Assembly: GCA_021324045.1 (NCBI GenBank)
Contig: JAJPJV010000003.1
Location: forward strand, 1-64,000
DNA: 64,000 bases
Reading direction: 5' to 3'
DNA from: Actinomycetota bacterium
Lineage (GTDB): Bacteria > Actinomycetota > Acidimicrobiia > Acidimicrobiales > RAAP-2
Below the pieces are notes generated by a model. It saw only the letters and a list, made by a program, of their open reading frames with translations, was not told the DNA's origin and ran no database searches. The position numbers were made by a program, and so were the translations under genes. The number at the start of each line of letters is the position of its first letter. Positions within the stretch are counted from its first letter, which is position 1. Of the stretch, positions 42,622 through 50,425 are shown piece after piece.

Positions 42622-43839
42622 TCAGGACGAGGCCCCCTTCTCGCAGGTCAGCTTCCCACCGTCCACCAGGCTCGCCTGACCATTGTGGACACGGGCGGTG
42701 AACCAGCAGTCCACGGGATGGGGCTTTCCGGCCTTGAAGGTCAATGGTGGCGACCACCCATCCAGGGTATCCCCCTTGAGGGAATCGAGGCCCTTGCGGA
42801 TCTCCGCCGCGCTCGGCGTCCCGTGAGGGCCCAATCCGCTGGCCTTGACGGCGTCTTGGATGAGCAGGCCTGCCGTCCAGGCCTGCGCTGCGTACTCGCT
42901 CCAGTTGTTCGGGTTGTTCCGCAGGCCTGGGTAGTAGCGGTCCACCACCTTGTCCATGGCCTTCACCGGTGCCTTGTTGGCGAAGAAGGGCAAGATCGGG
43001 TAGTCGGACCACAGGTTGGTGCGAGTACCAGGAGCACTCGACAGCAAGGTGGAGAACCCAGTGCCCTCGGTGATGTACGCGGGGTCGTAACCTTGCTTCG
43101 TGCAGTCCGCGCCCACTCGGACGATGATCGAGGCCGAGTCTCCGATGAACAACGCCTGAGCATGGGCCTGCTGGGCCGCGACGCACTGAGCGGTGTAGTT
43201 GGGGGCCGTCGCCGAAATGGAGGCATCGGCGACGTCACGGACACCCAACTGCGCTCCTGCTGCTCGGATCAGCGGGACGCTCTGCGCGCACTGGGGCGCC
43301 TCTGCGCAATAGAAATCAGCGAGTGTCTTGGCCCCCGCCTTCTTGGCGGTGACCACATTGGCGTACACGATGGAGTCGTTGGTCTGGCCGCTCGGATAGA
43401 AGTCCGGGTTCGTGTAGTAGGGCGTACCGGAGAAGTTCCCCCCGACGACGGGGACGTTCGCTGCCTGGGCAGCGCTCGCCCACGCCGCGTCCAGGATGGT
43501 CTCGTCCACAATGACGTCGACGTGGTCAGCGACGAGTGCACGCAGATCGGCCGCCGATGTTCCCGGGTTGCTGCCGTCATCGTCGACGATGAGCTGAACC
43601 TTGTGACCGTCAATGCCCCCGGATGCATTGAGTGACTTGGCCCACGCCCTCGAAACGTCTGCAGCGGCCGCGATGTCCGCCGCGAAGGGTCCTGAGCAGC
43701 TGCAGATCACCCCGATCTTGATTGGCGCCCCGTGCGCCGACGCGCTCTTCGCCGACGAGGGGCCTGACATGGCGAGCTGGACCACGACGACCGCCAGCAG
43801 CATCGCCACTGCACCCAAAAACCGTCCGAACCTCATCAT
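42622..43839 (-). CDS. ABC transporter substrate-binding protein, LivK type, orphan
   Basis: A 405-residue exported binding protein. The signal is FLGAVAMLLAVVVVQLAMSG; the mature part begins IKIGVICSCSGPFAAD and continues GGIDGHKVQLIVDDD and PVVGGNFSGTPYY. It is a paralogue of 9236: both share the Cys-Ser-Cys near the start, Cys pairs such as FYCAEAPQCA, and a PPLTFKAGK...VDCWF ending. No transporter subunits are adjacent. It is divergent from the CoA ligase at 44047, and both copies of the 17-nt operator repeat lie between them, so uptake and activation of one substrate may be co-regulated. ATG 43839 or 43836 may be the start. Confidence 0.88.
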   Translation of the reverse strand: MMRFGRFLGAVAMLLAVVVVQLAMSGPSSAKSASAHGAPIKIGVICSCSGPFAADIAAAADVSRAWAKSLNASGGIDGHKVQLIVDDDGSNPGTSAADLRALVADHVDVIVDETILDAAWASAAQAANVPVVGGNFSGTPYYTNPDFYPSGQTNDSIVYANVVTAKKAGAKTLADFYCAEAPQCAQSVPLIRAAGAQLGVRDVADASISATAPNYTAQCVAAQQAHAQALFIGDSASIIVRVGADCTKQGYDPAYITEGTGFSTLLSSAPGTRTNLWSDYPILPFFANKAPVKAMDKVVDRYYPGLRNNPNNWSEYAAQAWTAGLLIQDAVKASGLGPHGTPSAAEIRKGLDSLKGDTLDGWSPPLTFKAGKPHPVDCWFTARVHNGQASLVDGGKLTCEKGASS

Positions 43840-43949
43840 GACCCTCGAAACCCCCTTGTCGACCACGACCCGATGCCCCGCCGAGGCAGGCTCGACCTGG
43901 ATCCTCTCCGCTTGGTGCCATTGAAACGTCACGAGTTCGTAACCATAAT

Positions 43950-43966
43950 TCAGCGAGTGCTCACTT
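43950..43966. promoter_or_regulatory. Operator repeat copy 1, TCAGCGAGTGCTCACTT
   Basis: The first of two identical 17-nt copies; the second begins exactly 30 bp later. Inside is the imperfect palindrome TCAGCG-AG-TGCTCA, a variant of the shared operator. It lies just upstream of a possible minus-strand -10 (TATGGT or AATTAT, about 43940-43950) for the binding-protein gene. Confidence 0.65.
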
Positions 43967-43979
43967 CGCAAACGTCAGG

Positions 43980-43996
43980 TCAGCGAGTGCTCACTT
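43980..43996. promoter_or_regulatory. Operator repeat copy 2, TCAGCGAGTGCTCACTT
   Basis: Identical to the copy at 43950-43966. The 30-bp spacing puts both on nearly the same face of the helix (about three turns), allowing two dimers to bind cooperatively. It lies about 50 nt before the ligase start at 44047. Confidence 0.65.
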
Positions 43997-44046
43997 GCAC
44001 ACCTCGAGTGGGCAGCGGCTCACGTCCTCGGTGGTGACGGGATACC

Positions 44047-45669
44047 GTGAGGGCCGTGCCCCCTGCGCCGCACCCCACGTTCGAGCGCACCGAGACCCTT
44101 CCCGCTGCGCTTCGAGCATGGGCCGAGCGGGATCCGGACCGCCCGTTCCTCCACGAGGTCGGCGGGACCAGCCGCTCCTACGGCCAGTTCCATGAGGACG
44201 CGCTCCGCTGGGCCGACGCCTTCCGGCGTGCCGGGATCCAACCCGGTGACAACGTCCCATCGATCGCGACGACCTCGATCGCCGCACAGGAGCACTGGCT
44301 CGCTCTGGGCTGGCTCCGAGCGGTCCACATCGGGGTGAACACCGACTTTCGTGGCCGCTCGCTCGCATACGTGCTCGGGAACTGTCGAGCGAGACGGATG
44401 CTCTGTGAGAAATCCTTCCTCTCTCGAGTCAGCGAGGTGGCTGACGAGCTCGATCTCCTCGAGCTCGTCATCGTCGTCGATGCCGACCCCGAGGAGCTGC
44501 CAACCGAGTTCCCCGTGCCGCTCCGCAGCGGAACCGAGCTCTGGCACTCCGCTCGCCCTGCAACCGATCTTGCGGTACCCGAGCGCCACGAGATCGCCTG
44601 CATCACCTACACCTCGGGAACCACAGGTCCTTCGAAGGGCGTCCTGATCCCGTGGGGCCGGCTGTGGCCGGACGAGCTGTGGATGACCATGACCAGCGAC
44701 GACGTCCACTACTGCCCCTTCCCGGTCTTTCACCTCTCCGGAATGGCACCCCTCGCCTGGCTCGGCTTCCCAGGCGGTCAAGTGGTCCTGCGCGAGAGCT
44801 TCAAGACCCAGGCGTTCTGGGACGACGTCCGCAAGTACGGCTGCACCGTCGCCGCCATCATCCCGGTGATGATGACGTGGTTGCTCGACCAGCCCGCGCG
44901 CCCCGACGACCTCGACAACCCGCTGCGCTCGGTCGCCATCGGGCCCGTCATCCCCGGCGTCGACGAGTTCAAGCGGCGCTTCGGCGTCCAGGTGCGAACG
45001 AAGTTCGGGAACACCGAAGTGGGGACGCCGTTGTACGCGGGTCCAGACGTGTCCGCCGACCGCGCGTCGAACGGCTTGTGGGTCGCTCCCGGGTACGAGG
45101 TGCGCTTGGTCGACGAGCACGACTACGAGGTCCCCACCGGCCAGGTCGGCGAGCTGCTCGTGCGAACCACCGAGCCGTGGCGCATGGCCGTGGGCTACTA
45201 CGGCATGCCGGAGAAGACTGCCGAAGCGTGGCGGAACGGATGGTTCCATACCGGTGATGGGGTCGTGCGCGGCGAAGACGGTCGCTACCACTTCGTCGAT
45301 CGGATCAAGGACTCGATGCGGCGCCGAGGCGAGAACATCTCCGCCGCAGAAGTCGAGGCATACGTGAACGAACACCCGGCGGTCATGGAGAGCGCTGCCA
45401 TCGGTGTGCCGTGGGAACGGGGCGAAGAAGAGGTCAAGGTATGCGTGGTGCTCGTCGAGGGCGCGACGCTCACCCCCGAGGAGCTCCACCAGTTCCTTGC
45501 CGAACGCATGCCCGCCTTCATGGTCCCCAGGTACATCGAGTTCGTGGCGGATCCGGAGCGGACCGAAGCCATGCAGCGCATCAAGAAACCGCCCTTGCGC
45601 ATCGACCCCCTTAACGAGCGAACCTGGGACGCCCAGCGCAAGCAGTGGGCCCGCGCTGGGACGCACTGA
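44047..45669 (+). CDS. AMP-forming acyl-CoA ligase (CaiC-like)
   Basis: A 540-residue ANL-superfamily ligase. The ATP-binding loop is YTSGTTGPSKGVL, followed by KFGNTEVGTP (aromatic/acyl pocket region), WFHTGDGVVRGEDG and DRIKDSMRRRGENISAAEVE; a conserved catalytic Lys is likely in QRIKKPPLR. It activates a carboxylic acid to its CoA thioester in the cytosol. The hinge resembles crotonobetaine/carnitine-CoA ligases more than fatty acyl ligases. GTG starts at 44047 or 44056 are possible. It is divergent from a binding-protein gene under the doubled operator. Confidence 0.92.
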   Translation: MRAVPPAPHPTFERTETLPAALRAWAERDPDRPFLHEVGGTSRSYGQFHEDALRWADAFRRAGIQPGDNVPSIATTSIAAQEHWLALGWLRAVHIGVNTDFRGRSLAYVLGNCRARRMLCEKSFLSRVSEVADELDLLELVIVVDADPEELPTEFPVPLRSGTELWHSARPATDLAVPERHEIACITYTSGTTGPSKGVLIPWGRLWPDELWMTMTSDDVHYCPFPVFHLSGMAPLAWLGFPGGQVVLRESFKTQAFWDDVRKYGCTVAAIIPVMMTWLLDQPARPDDLDNPLRSVAIGPVIPGVDEFKRRFGVQVRTKFGNTEVGTPLYAGPDVSADRASNGLWVAPGYEVRLVDEHDYEVPTGQVGELLVRTTEPWRMAVGYYGMPEKTAEAWRNGWFHTGDGVVRGEDGRYHFVDRIKDSMRRRGENISAAEVEAYVNEHPAVMESAAIGVPWERGEEEVKVCVVLVEGATLTPEELHQFLAERMPAFMVPRYIEFVADPERTEAMQRIKKPPLRIDPLNERTWDAQRKQWARAGTH

Positions 45670-45686
45670 GACCGACGTTCACTACC

Positions 45687-45728
45687 GGGCCGCGATCGGA
45701 CAGGGCCGCGATCGGAAGCAAGGCTTCC
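45687..45728. repeat. 14-nt direct repeat and small hairpin between convergent genes
   Basis: GGGCCGCGATCGGA occurs at 45687-45700 and 45703-45716 (period 16), each containing the palindrome CGATCG. The second copy runs into the hairpin GGAAGC-AAG-GCTTCC (45714-45728). The place, between the ends of a plus and a minus operon, suggests a transcription-termination region; there is no T-run. Confidence 0.4.
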
Positions 45729-45785
45729 TCAACACGCGGTCAGCACACGACGCTGCGGGTTGGGCCCGCTGTCGAAACTGACCCC

Positions 45786-46937
45786 TCAGGGCCGGCGGCT
45801 CCCCACGATCCACATTGCGACGCAGTTCGAGAAGCCGCCCGCCGCATGGCCCAGGGCGAGACGGACCCCTTCGAGCTGATGGGGCCCAGCCTTCCCCATG
45901 ACCTGCAACGCGGCCTCGGCGAAGCGGATCAGGCCCCCTGCGCCGATCGGGTTGGCGCCAAGGAGGCCACCCGAGACGTTGACTGGCAACGTCCCTCCGA
46001 TCGCGGTCTCTCCCTCGTCGACGAGCCTCCAGCCGGTGCCTGGCGCTGCGAAGCCGAGGTTCTCCAGCACCATGGGCTCCATCCAGCTGTAGGGGACGAA
46101 CAGCTCGACAGCATCGAGGTCTCGAAGCGGATCGCCAATCCCTGCCTGACGGTACACAGCCGTCGCGCAGTCGCGTCCGGCTCGGGGATCGATCTCGTCA
46201 TGGGCTGGTGCAACCGGCGGCTCGGTTCGGACCGCGTACGCGTGGACCCATGCCGGGTTGGGGTAACGGGCTGCAGTCGACTCGTCGCACACTACGACGG
46301 CGCACGCCCCGTCAGAAGATGGGGAGGCGTGCAAGAGCCGGATCGGATCCCAGAGCATCTTCGAGGTCGCGATGTCCTCGAGGGTGATGTCGGTCCGTCG
46401 CACCTGAGCGAAGGGGTTGCGCAACGCGTTCTGCCGGTCCTTGAGGGCCGCGACGTCGCCGATGTGCGCAGGGGCGCCAGATCGATGGATGTATTCGCGG
46501 CAGATCGCTCCGAACAGACTGCCGGTGCCACCCTGCCACCGGGCCTCGAACGGAAGATGCTGAAGCGTCGCTCCTGCGGTCTTGGCCTCGGATTGCTTCT
46601 CGAACCCGACGGCGAGGACCCGGGCATGGAGCCCGGCGGTGACGAGGCTGACCGCTGTGGTCGCCGCGACGCCGCCCGCGTTCCCCGAGGTGTATGCCCG
46701 CAGGATCGGCTTGCCCACCGCACCGAGCTCGTCGGCGAGGAGCAACTCCGGGGACATCAGTCCTTCCATGATGTCGGGGCCGCTGCCAACCACAACGGCA
46801 CCGATGTCACGCATCTCGAGCTCCGCGTCGGCCAACGCGCGCGCGGTCGCTTCCCTCACCAGACCACCCAACGTGACATCGTGGCGAGACGCTGCGTAAT
46901 GGGTCTGGCCCACCCCGACGACCGCGCAGCGCTTCAT
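45786..46937 (-). CDS. Thiolase-fold lipid-transfer protein, Ltp3-like
   Basis: A 383-residue SCP-x thiolase-like protein without a sterol-carrier domain. The N-terminal MKRCAVVGVGQTHY, the site where thiolases have the nucleophilic Cys (here AYTSGNAGGVAAT, no Cys), and C-terminal GGLLGANPIGAGGLIRFAEA and GHAAGGFSN fit the mycobacterial Ltp3 type. Order, strand and sizes (DUF35, 339 aa, then 383 aa) parallel Rv3521-ltp4-ltp3. Such proteins pair with DUF35 partners and catalyse C-C bond cleavage or formation on acyl-CoAs; lacking Cys, an aldolase-type role is more likely than thiolysis. The ATG at 46937 overlaps the stop of a hidden 60-codon frame. Confidence 0.88.
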   Translation of the reverse strand: MKRCAVVGVGQTHYAASRHDVTLGGLVREATARALADAELEMRDIGAVVVGSGPDIMEGLMSPELLLADELGAVGKPILRAYTSGNAGGVAATTAVSLVTAGLHARVLAVGFEKQSEAKTAGATLQHLPFEARWQGGTGSLFGAICREYIHRSGAPAHIGDVAALKDRQNALRNPFAQVRRTDITLEDIATSKMLWDPIRLLHASPSSDGACAVVVCDESTAARYPNPAWVHAYAVRTEPPVAPAHDEIDPRAGRDCATAVYRQAGIGDPLRDLDAVELFVPYSWMEPMVLENLGFAAPGTGWRLVDEGETAIGGTLPVNVSGGLLGANPIGAGGLIRFAEAALQVMGKAGPHQLEGVRLALGHAAGGFSNCVAMWIVGSRRP

Positions 46938-47116
46938 CGCCACGCTCGTGGGCCGCACCGGAGCGACCTGGCCTCCCGCAAGTGGCGCAGCGCCTCTTTC
47001 GGCGTCGTGCGCCGCCGGCTGCCCGGCACCGGCCTCAGCGCGCGCTCCATACGCCGGATCTCTGACCCCTCGACGGCACTGCTCCCTCCGCCATCGCGAC
47101 GCTGCCAGGGGGTCAC
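46934..47116 (-). CDS. Possible 60-residue basic protein between the two Ltp genes
   Basis: The 175-bp gap between the two thiolase-like genes is filled exactly by an open frame. Its GTG (47116-47114) overlaps the TGA of the upstream gene as GTGA, and its TGA overlaps the ATG of the downstream gene as ATGA. It encodes VTPWQRRDGGGSSAVEGSEI followed by an Arg-rich tail with TTPKEALRHLREARS. Codon third positions are strongly G/C. Exact tiling with both neighbours, in an operon where overlaps are the rule, favours a real gene. No family is recognised and no strong ribosome binding site is seen. It could be a structural peptide of the Ltp complex. Confidence 0.4.
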   Translation of the reverse strand: MTPWQRRDGGGSSAVEGSEIRRMERALRPVPGSRRRTTPKEALRHLREARSLRCGPRAWR

Positions 47117-48132
47117 GGTTCGGCCTCGAGCAGGCAGAGCACGTTGTGCTGGAGGCATGGCCCATTCGTCGCGTGGGCGAGGGCGAGGCGAGCATCGCCC
47201 TCGAGGATTGCTCGAGCTGCCTCGCCAATGCGGATGAGCCCGGTCGCCATCAGCGGATCCGCCGGCAGTGCCCCGCCGGAGGGATTCAACGACTCGATCT
47301 CTTTCACCCCAAGGGCGTCCGTGATGATCAACTCTTGATGACTAAAGGGAGCGTGCACCTCCGCCACGTCGATGATCGATCCGGGAAGGCCAAGGGTGGC
47401 GGCGGCTGCCTCGATGGATGGCGCGCGGGCCAGATCGCGGCGACCGAGCGCAGCGCTCTCGACCCCGTGTTCGATGCCCCTGATCCACGCGGGATTCCCC
47501 TCGACCGCTTTTGCCCGGTCTCCTTCAGCCAGCACGACGGCAGCAGCTCCGGAGCAAACACTGGAGCAGTCGAGGGCTCGGAGGGGCGACGCGACGTAGG
47601 GCTGTGCGAGGAGCGCGTCGATCTCGACGTTGCGTCTGCGAAGGCTCGTGACACGAGCAAAGTCGATCTCCTCATAGCGGCCAGTCTCGATGAGGGCGCG
47701 CGCCTGGAGCGCTGCGAGGCTGCGAGGGTCTGGTGCCAGCGGCGCAACAAGGTAGGGATCGAGCTGCAAGCTGAGGATGCTCCGAGGCTCCGGCGCCAAC
47801 GGCCGGCTGAACGCACACGCGAGCGCCACGTCGGCTTCGCCAGCCTGTAGGCGCACCCACGCTTCGAAGAAGGCGAGCGCTCCTTCGCCTTCGAGGTGCA
47901 CGTGGGTGCGCGGCGGCCAACAGGGGAGCGCGTCGAATGCCGCCATGACCGTCCCGACGACGCCGCCCAAGAACTCCGAGCTCGCCGAGGCCACGACGCC
48001 AACCTCTTCGCGAGCGACACCTGCAGCCATCAAGGCTTGGTCCACCACAGGAGCGAGCAACTCGGCATCGCTGCGCCCGTCGGGATGGGGCGCGACCGCG
48101 GCAGCGAACCCGATGACCGCTACCGATCGCAT
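47113..48132 (-). CDS. Thiolase-fold lipid-transfer protein, Ltp4-like
   Basis: A 339-residue thiolase-like protein shorter than its partner at 45786. It begins MRSVAVIGFAAAVAP; the nucleophile region reads ASASSEFLGGVVG without Cys, and the C-terminal part has LNPSGGALPADPLMATGLIR with HATNGPCLQ. The pairing of a shorter and a longer Ltp behind a DUF35 gene matches Rv3521-ltp4-ltp3 of Mycobacterium. Probably forms a heteromer with 45786 and 48120. It overlaps the DUF35 gene by 13 nt. Confidence 0.83.
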   Translation of the reverse strand: MRSVAVIGFAAAVAPHPDGRSDAELLAPVVDQALMAAGVAREEVGVVASASSEFLGGVVGTVMAAFDALPCWPPRTHVHLEGEGALAFFEAWVRLQAGEADVALACAFSRPLAPEPRSILSLQLDPYLVAPLAPDPRSLAALQARALIETGRYEEIDFARVTSLRRRNVEIDALLAQPYVASPLRALDCSSVCSGAAAVVLAEGDRAKAVEGNPAWIRGIEHGVESAALGRRDLARAPSIEAAAATLGLPGSIIDVAEVHAPFSHQELIITDALGVKEIESLNPSGGALPADPLMATGLIRIGEAARAILEGDARLALAHATNGPCLQHNVLCLLEAEP

Positions 48133-49160
48133 GCCGGCCCCACGGCACCTCTGGTCGACGCGGCGGTGAAGGAGCCTGCCGGGCGGAAGTAGCGGATGGC
48201 TTCCCATGTGGGGCGAAGATCCTCGCCGTCCGCCCACACTGCCTCCACGCGCTGGCCCACGTGGACCTCCTCGGGTCGAACCTCACCGAGCAGGTGCGCG
48301 ATGGGAACGTCGGCACCGTCCAAGCGGATACGGGCCGACACGAACGGCAACTCCGAGGTCATCCCGTGGAACGGGAGGTGCACCACCGTGTAGGCGGTGA
48401 CCACGCCGTGGTCAGCGAGCTCCACCTCGGCCATCGGTCCGGACCCACACGCCGGGCACTGGGGATGTGGGGGGACGTAGACGCCTCCACATCCCGGGCA
48501 CCTACCCGCAGCGATGCGCCGCTCGGCAAGGGCACGGAAGAACCTCGACGCGCTGAGACCTGGTTCATAGGCATACTCCAGGTCGACGTCGGAGACCACC
48601 TCGAGCAGCCCCGAGGGGCGATCGGAGCCTGCTGCGCCTCGTGCCGAACCATTGGGGATCGGCACAGGGCGTGCAGAGGACACCTCCGCTGCCGGTAGGC
48701 GTTGCGCGGCCACATCCTCACCTGGAGCCATCGGGACGAAGGCACGAATGTCCAGGATGCTGCCGGAGCGTTCGGGGCGCCATTGCGCCTGTACCCGCAT
48801 GCCCGTCATCATCGCCGACTCGTCCCCGGCATCGACGACGTGGAGCAGGGCGCTGTCTGCACCGTCGAGCTGGATCAGCGCGTAGGCGAATGCTCGGTCC
48901 AGCGGTTGGCGAGCCCCCGGGGCATCGACCCAGGTCCACGCGCGAACCACGCCGGTGTCCTCGAGTCGGACGAGCGCAGCGGTCGCCTCCCCCGTCTCTG
49001 GTTCCCAGTCGACCGGCGGGACCAACACCCGCCCGCCCTTCGTCAGGCTCCCCCAGATCTCCGCTCGCGCCAGGCCACTCAGGAAACGCTCGAGCGCGCC
49101 ACCGACGCTGCGCCGATACGAGAAGCTGATCCGATGAGCCGCTCGGAGCGCTTCGGTCAC
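48120..49160 (-). CDS. Tandem DUF35 (OB-fold, zinc-ribbon) protein
   Basis: A 346-residue protein made of two DUF35 units. The second has a complete rubredoxin-like zinc ribbon, RCPGCGGVYVPPHPQCPACG (about residues 240-260), followed by an OB fold (VVTAYTVVHLPFHG, VGQRVEAVW). The first unit (residues about 15-170) has the OB-fold pattern but a ribbon region without Cys. DUF35 proteins are obligate partners of Ltp-type thiolases and aldolases, positioning the acyl-CoA. It lies between an Ltp2-like gene and the Ltp4/Ltp3 pair and may serve one or both. The GTG at 49160 overlaps the previous stop. Confidence 0.88.
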   Translation of the reverse strand: MTEALRAAHRISFSYRRSVGGALERFLSGLARAEIWGSLTKGGRVLVPPVDWEPETGEATAALVRLEDTGVVRAWTWVDAPGARQPLDRAFAYALIQLDGADSALLHVVDAGDESAMMTGMRVQAQWRPERSGSILDIRAFVPMAPGEDVAAQRLPAAEVSSARPVPIPNGSARGAAGSDRPSGLLEVVSDVDLEYAYEPGLSASRFFRALAERRIAAGRCPGCGGVYVPPHPQCPACGSGPMAEVELADHGVVTAYTVVHLPFHGMTSELPFVSARIRLDGADVPIAHLLGEVRPEEVHVGQRVEAVWADGEDLRPTWEAIRYFRPAGSFTAASTRGAVGPACDR

Positions 49161-50425
49161 GACTCTCCCACCCTGAGCAGCATGCAACCGACGTAGGGCA
49201 GGGCTCCGAGCGCAACGAGGGCGACACGGGCGTTGCGCACCTGGCGCTCCCCGGCCTCGCCACGCAACTGCAGGCACATTTCATGGACGAAGCCCAAGCC
49301 GTGGAGACGACCGCCGGAGAGCTGGCCTCCGTTCGTGTTGATCGGGAGCTCCCCACCCAACGAGATGCGCTTTGCGTCCTCGACGAAGGGCCCACTCTCG
49401 CCGGGAGCGCAGAAGCCCAGCGCCTCCAGCCACAGCATGGTGAGGATGCTGAAGCCGTCATAGAGGCCGGCAACGTCGACATCGCCCGGACGCAAGCCGG
49501 AGCGGGCCCACATCTGGGCTGCCGCGCGCTCGCCGGGGTGCAGGTCGATGTGCTGGGCGTACTGCGCACGAGCCGGTGGCGCAATCCCCATGGCCTCGAC
49601 CCGCACCACACCCCTTGGCGCATCCCGGGCGTAGTCCGCGTGGGACAGGACGATGGCTGTCGACCCGTCGCAGTAGACGTCGCAGTCGTAGAGGCACAGT
49701 GGATCGGCGATCATGCGAGCGCCGAGGTACTCCGCCAACGACAGCGGCTCGCGGAGAACCGCCTTCGGGTTCAACTGCGCGTTCGAACGCGCCGTGAGCG
49801 CGATCTGGGCAAGCTGTTCACGCGAGGTGCCGTACTCGTGGAAGTGGCGCCTCGCCAACAGGGCGTACCCGATCGGTGCCGGTCCGCCACCGAACGCAGT
49901 GATCCACTCCGGTCCCGAGGCGGACCCCGTCGGCTGGGCAGACGATCGGGCCCCATCGGTGCGCGCTCGCTTCCGGGCCGAACCCTCGGTTACGGTGCGG
50001 TACACCACCACGTGGCGAGCGAGGCCCGCGCTGATCGCAAGGCACGCATTCAAGACCGGCCCCAGTTGGGCTGGTCCCTCGAAGTTCCCCATGATGAAAT
50101 CAGGCTCGATCCCAGTGGCATCGTAAATGTCCGCCAATGACGGACCGCCGAATCCTGGGCCGAGCGCGGTTCCACCTCCCGGGTACGTGGCCAGCCCGCT
50201 GATATCGCCCAAGGACAGACCGGCGTCGTCGACGGCGGCCTGGAGGGCATCGAGGGTGAGGCTGAGCGGAGATCGCCCGAGGTGGCGTCCGACCGCGGAT
50301 TGGCCGATACCTGAGATGACGACGTCGTCCTCGAACTTGCGCAGCGTGAGAACCTCTTCAGCTCCGGAGCAAACGCCCTGACGCCACCTGGGGAACGTCT
50401 TGGCCTGCGATCCGTGTTGCCACAC
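49157..50425 (-). CDS. Thiolase-fold lipid-transfer protein, Ltp2/aldolase-like
   Basis: A thiolase-superfamily protein with the signature of Cys-less members: NFEGPAQLGPVLNACLAI at the usual Cys site, GLYDGFSILTMLWLEALGFC, then INTNGGQLSGGRLHG. Tyr-based retro-aldolases such as mycobacterial and Thermomonospora Ltp2 share the YD-F and NGGQLS motifs, so retro-aldol cleavage of a side chain is a reasonable role. The start is unclear: homology begins at DDVVISGIGQSA, yet no ATG, GTG or TTG lies in frame before it until GTG 50425, which overlaps the upstream gene by 68 nt. A CTG at 50344 preceded by GAAGAGG is an alternative. Confidence 0.82.
   Translation of the reverse strand: MWQHGSQAKTFPRWRQGVCSGAEEVLTLRKFEDDVVISGIGQSAVGRHLGRSPLSLTLDALQAAVDDAGLSLGDISGLATYPGGGTALGPGFGGPSLADIYDATGIEPDFIMGNFEGPAQLGPVLNACLAISAGLARHVVVYRTVTEGSARKRARTDGARSSAQPTGSASGPEWITAFGGGPAPIGYALLARRHFHEYGTSREQLAQIALTARSNAQLNPKAVLREPLSLAEYLGARMIADPLCLYDCDVYCDGSTAIVLSHADYARDAPRGVVRVEAMGIAPPARAQYAQHIDLHPGERAAAQMWARSGLRPGDVDVAGLYDGFSILTMLWLEALGFCAPGESGPFVEDAKRISLGGELPINTNGGQLSGGRLHGLGFVHEMCLQLRGEAGERQVRNARVALVALGALPYVGCMLLRVGES

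Noticed and set aside
43950-43996. Exact 17-nt repeat considered as transposon or attachment-site duplication
   Set aside because: No mobile gene lies between or near the copies, and the repeat fits the shared operator pattern.
45687-45716. Two-unit 14-nt repeat considered as a minimal CRISPR or iteron
   Set aside because: Only two copies with a 2-nt spacer, located between gene ends; no cas or replication genes.
45645-47237. 530-codon plus-strand frame over the Ltp3-like gene
   Set aside because: Antisense shadow without motifs.
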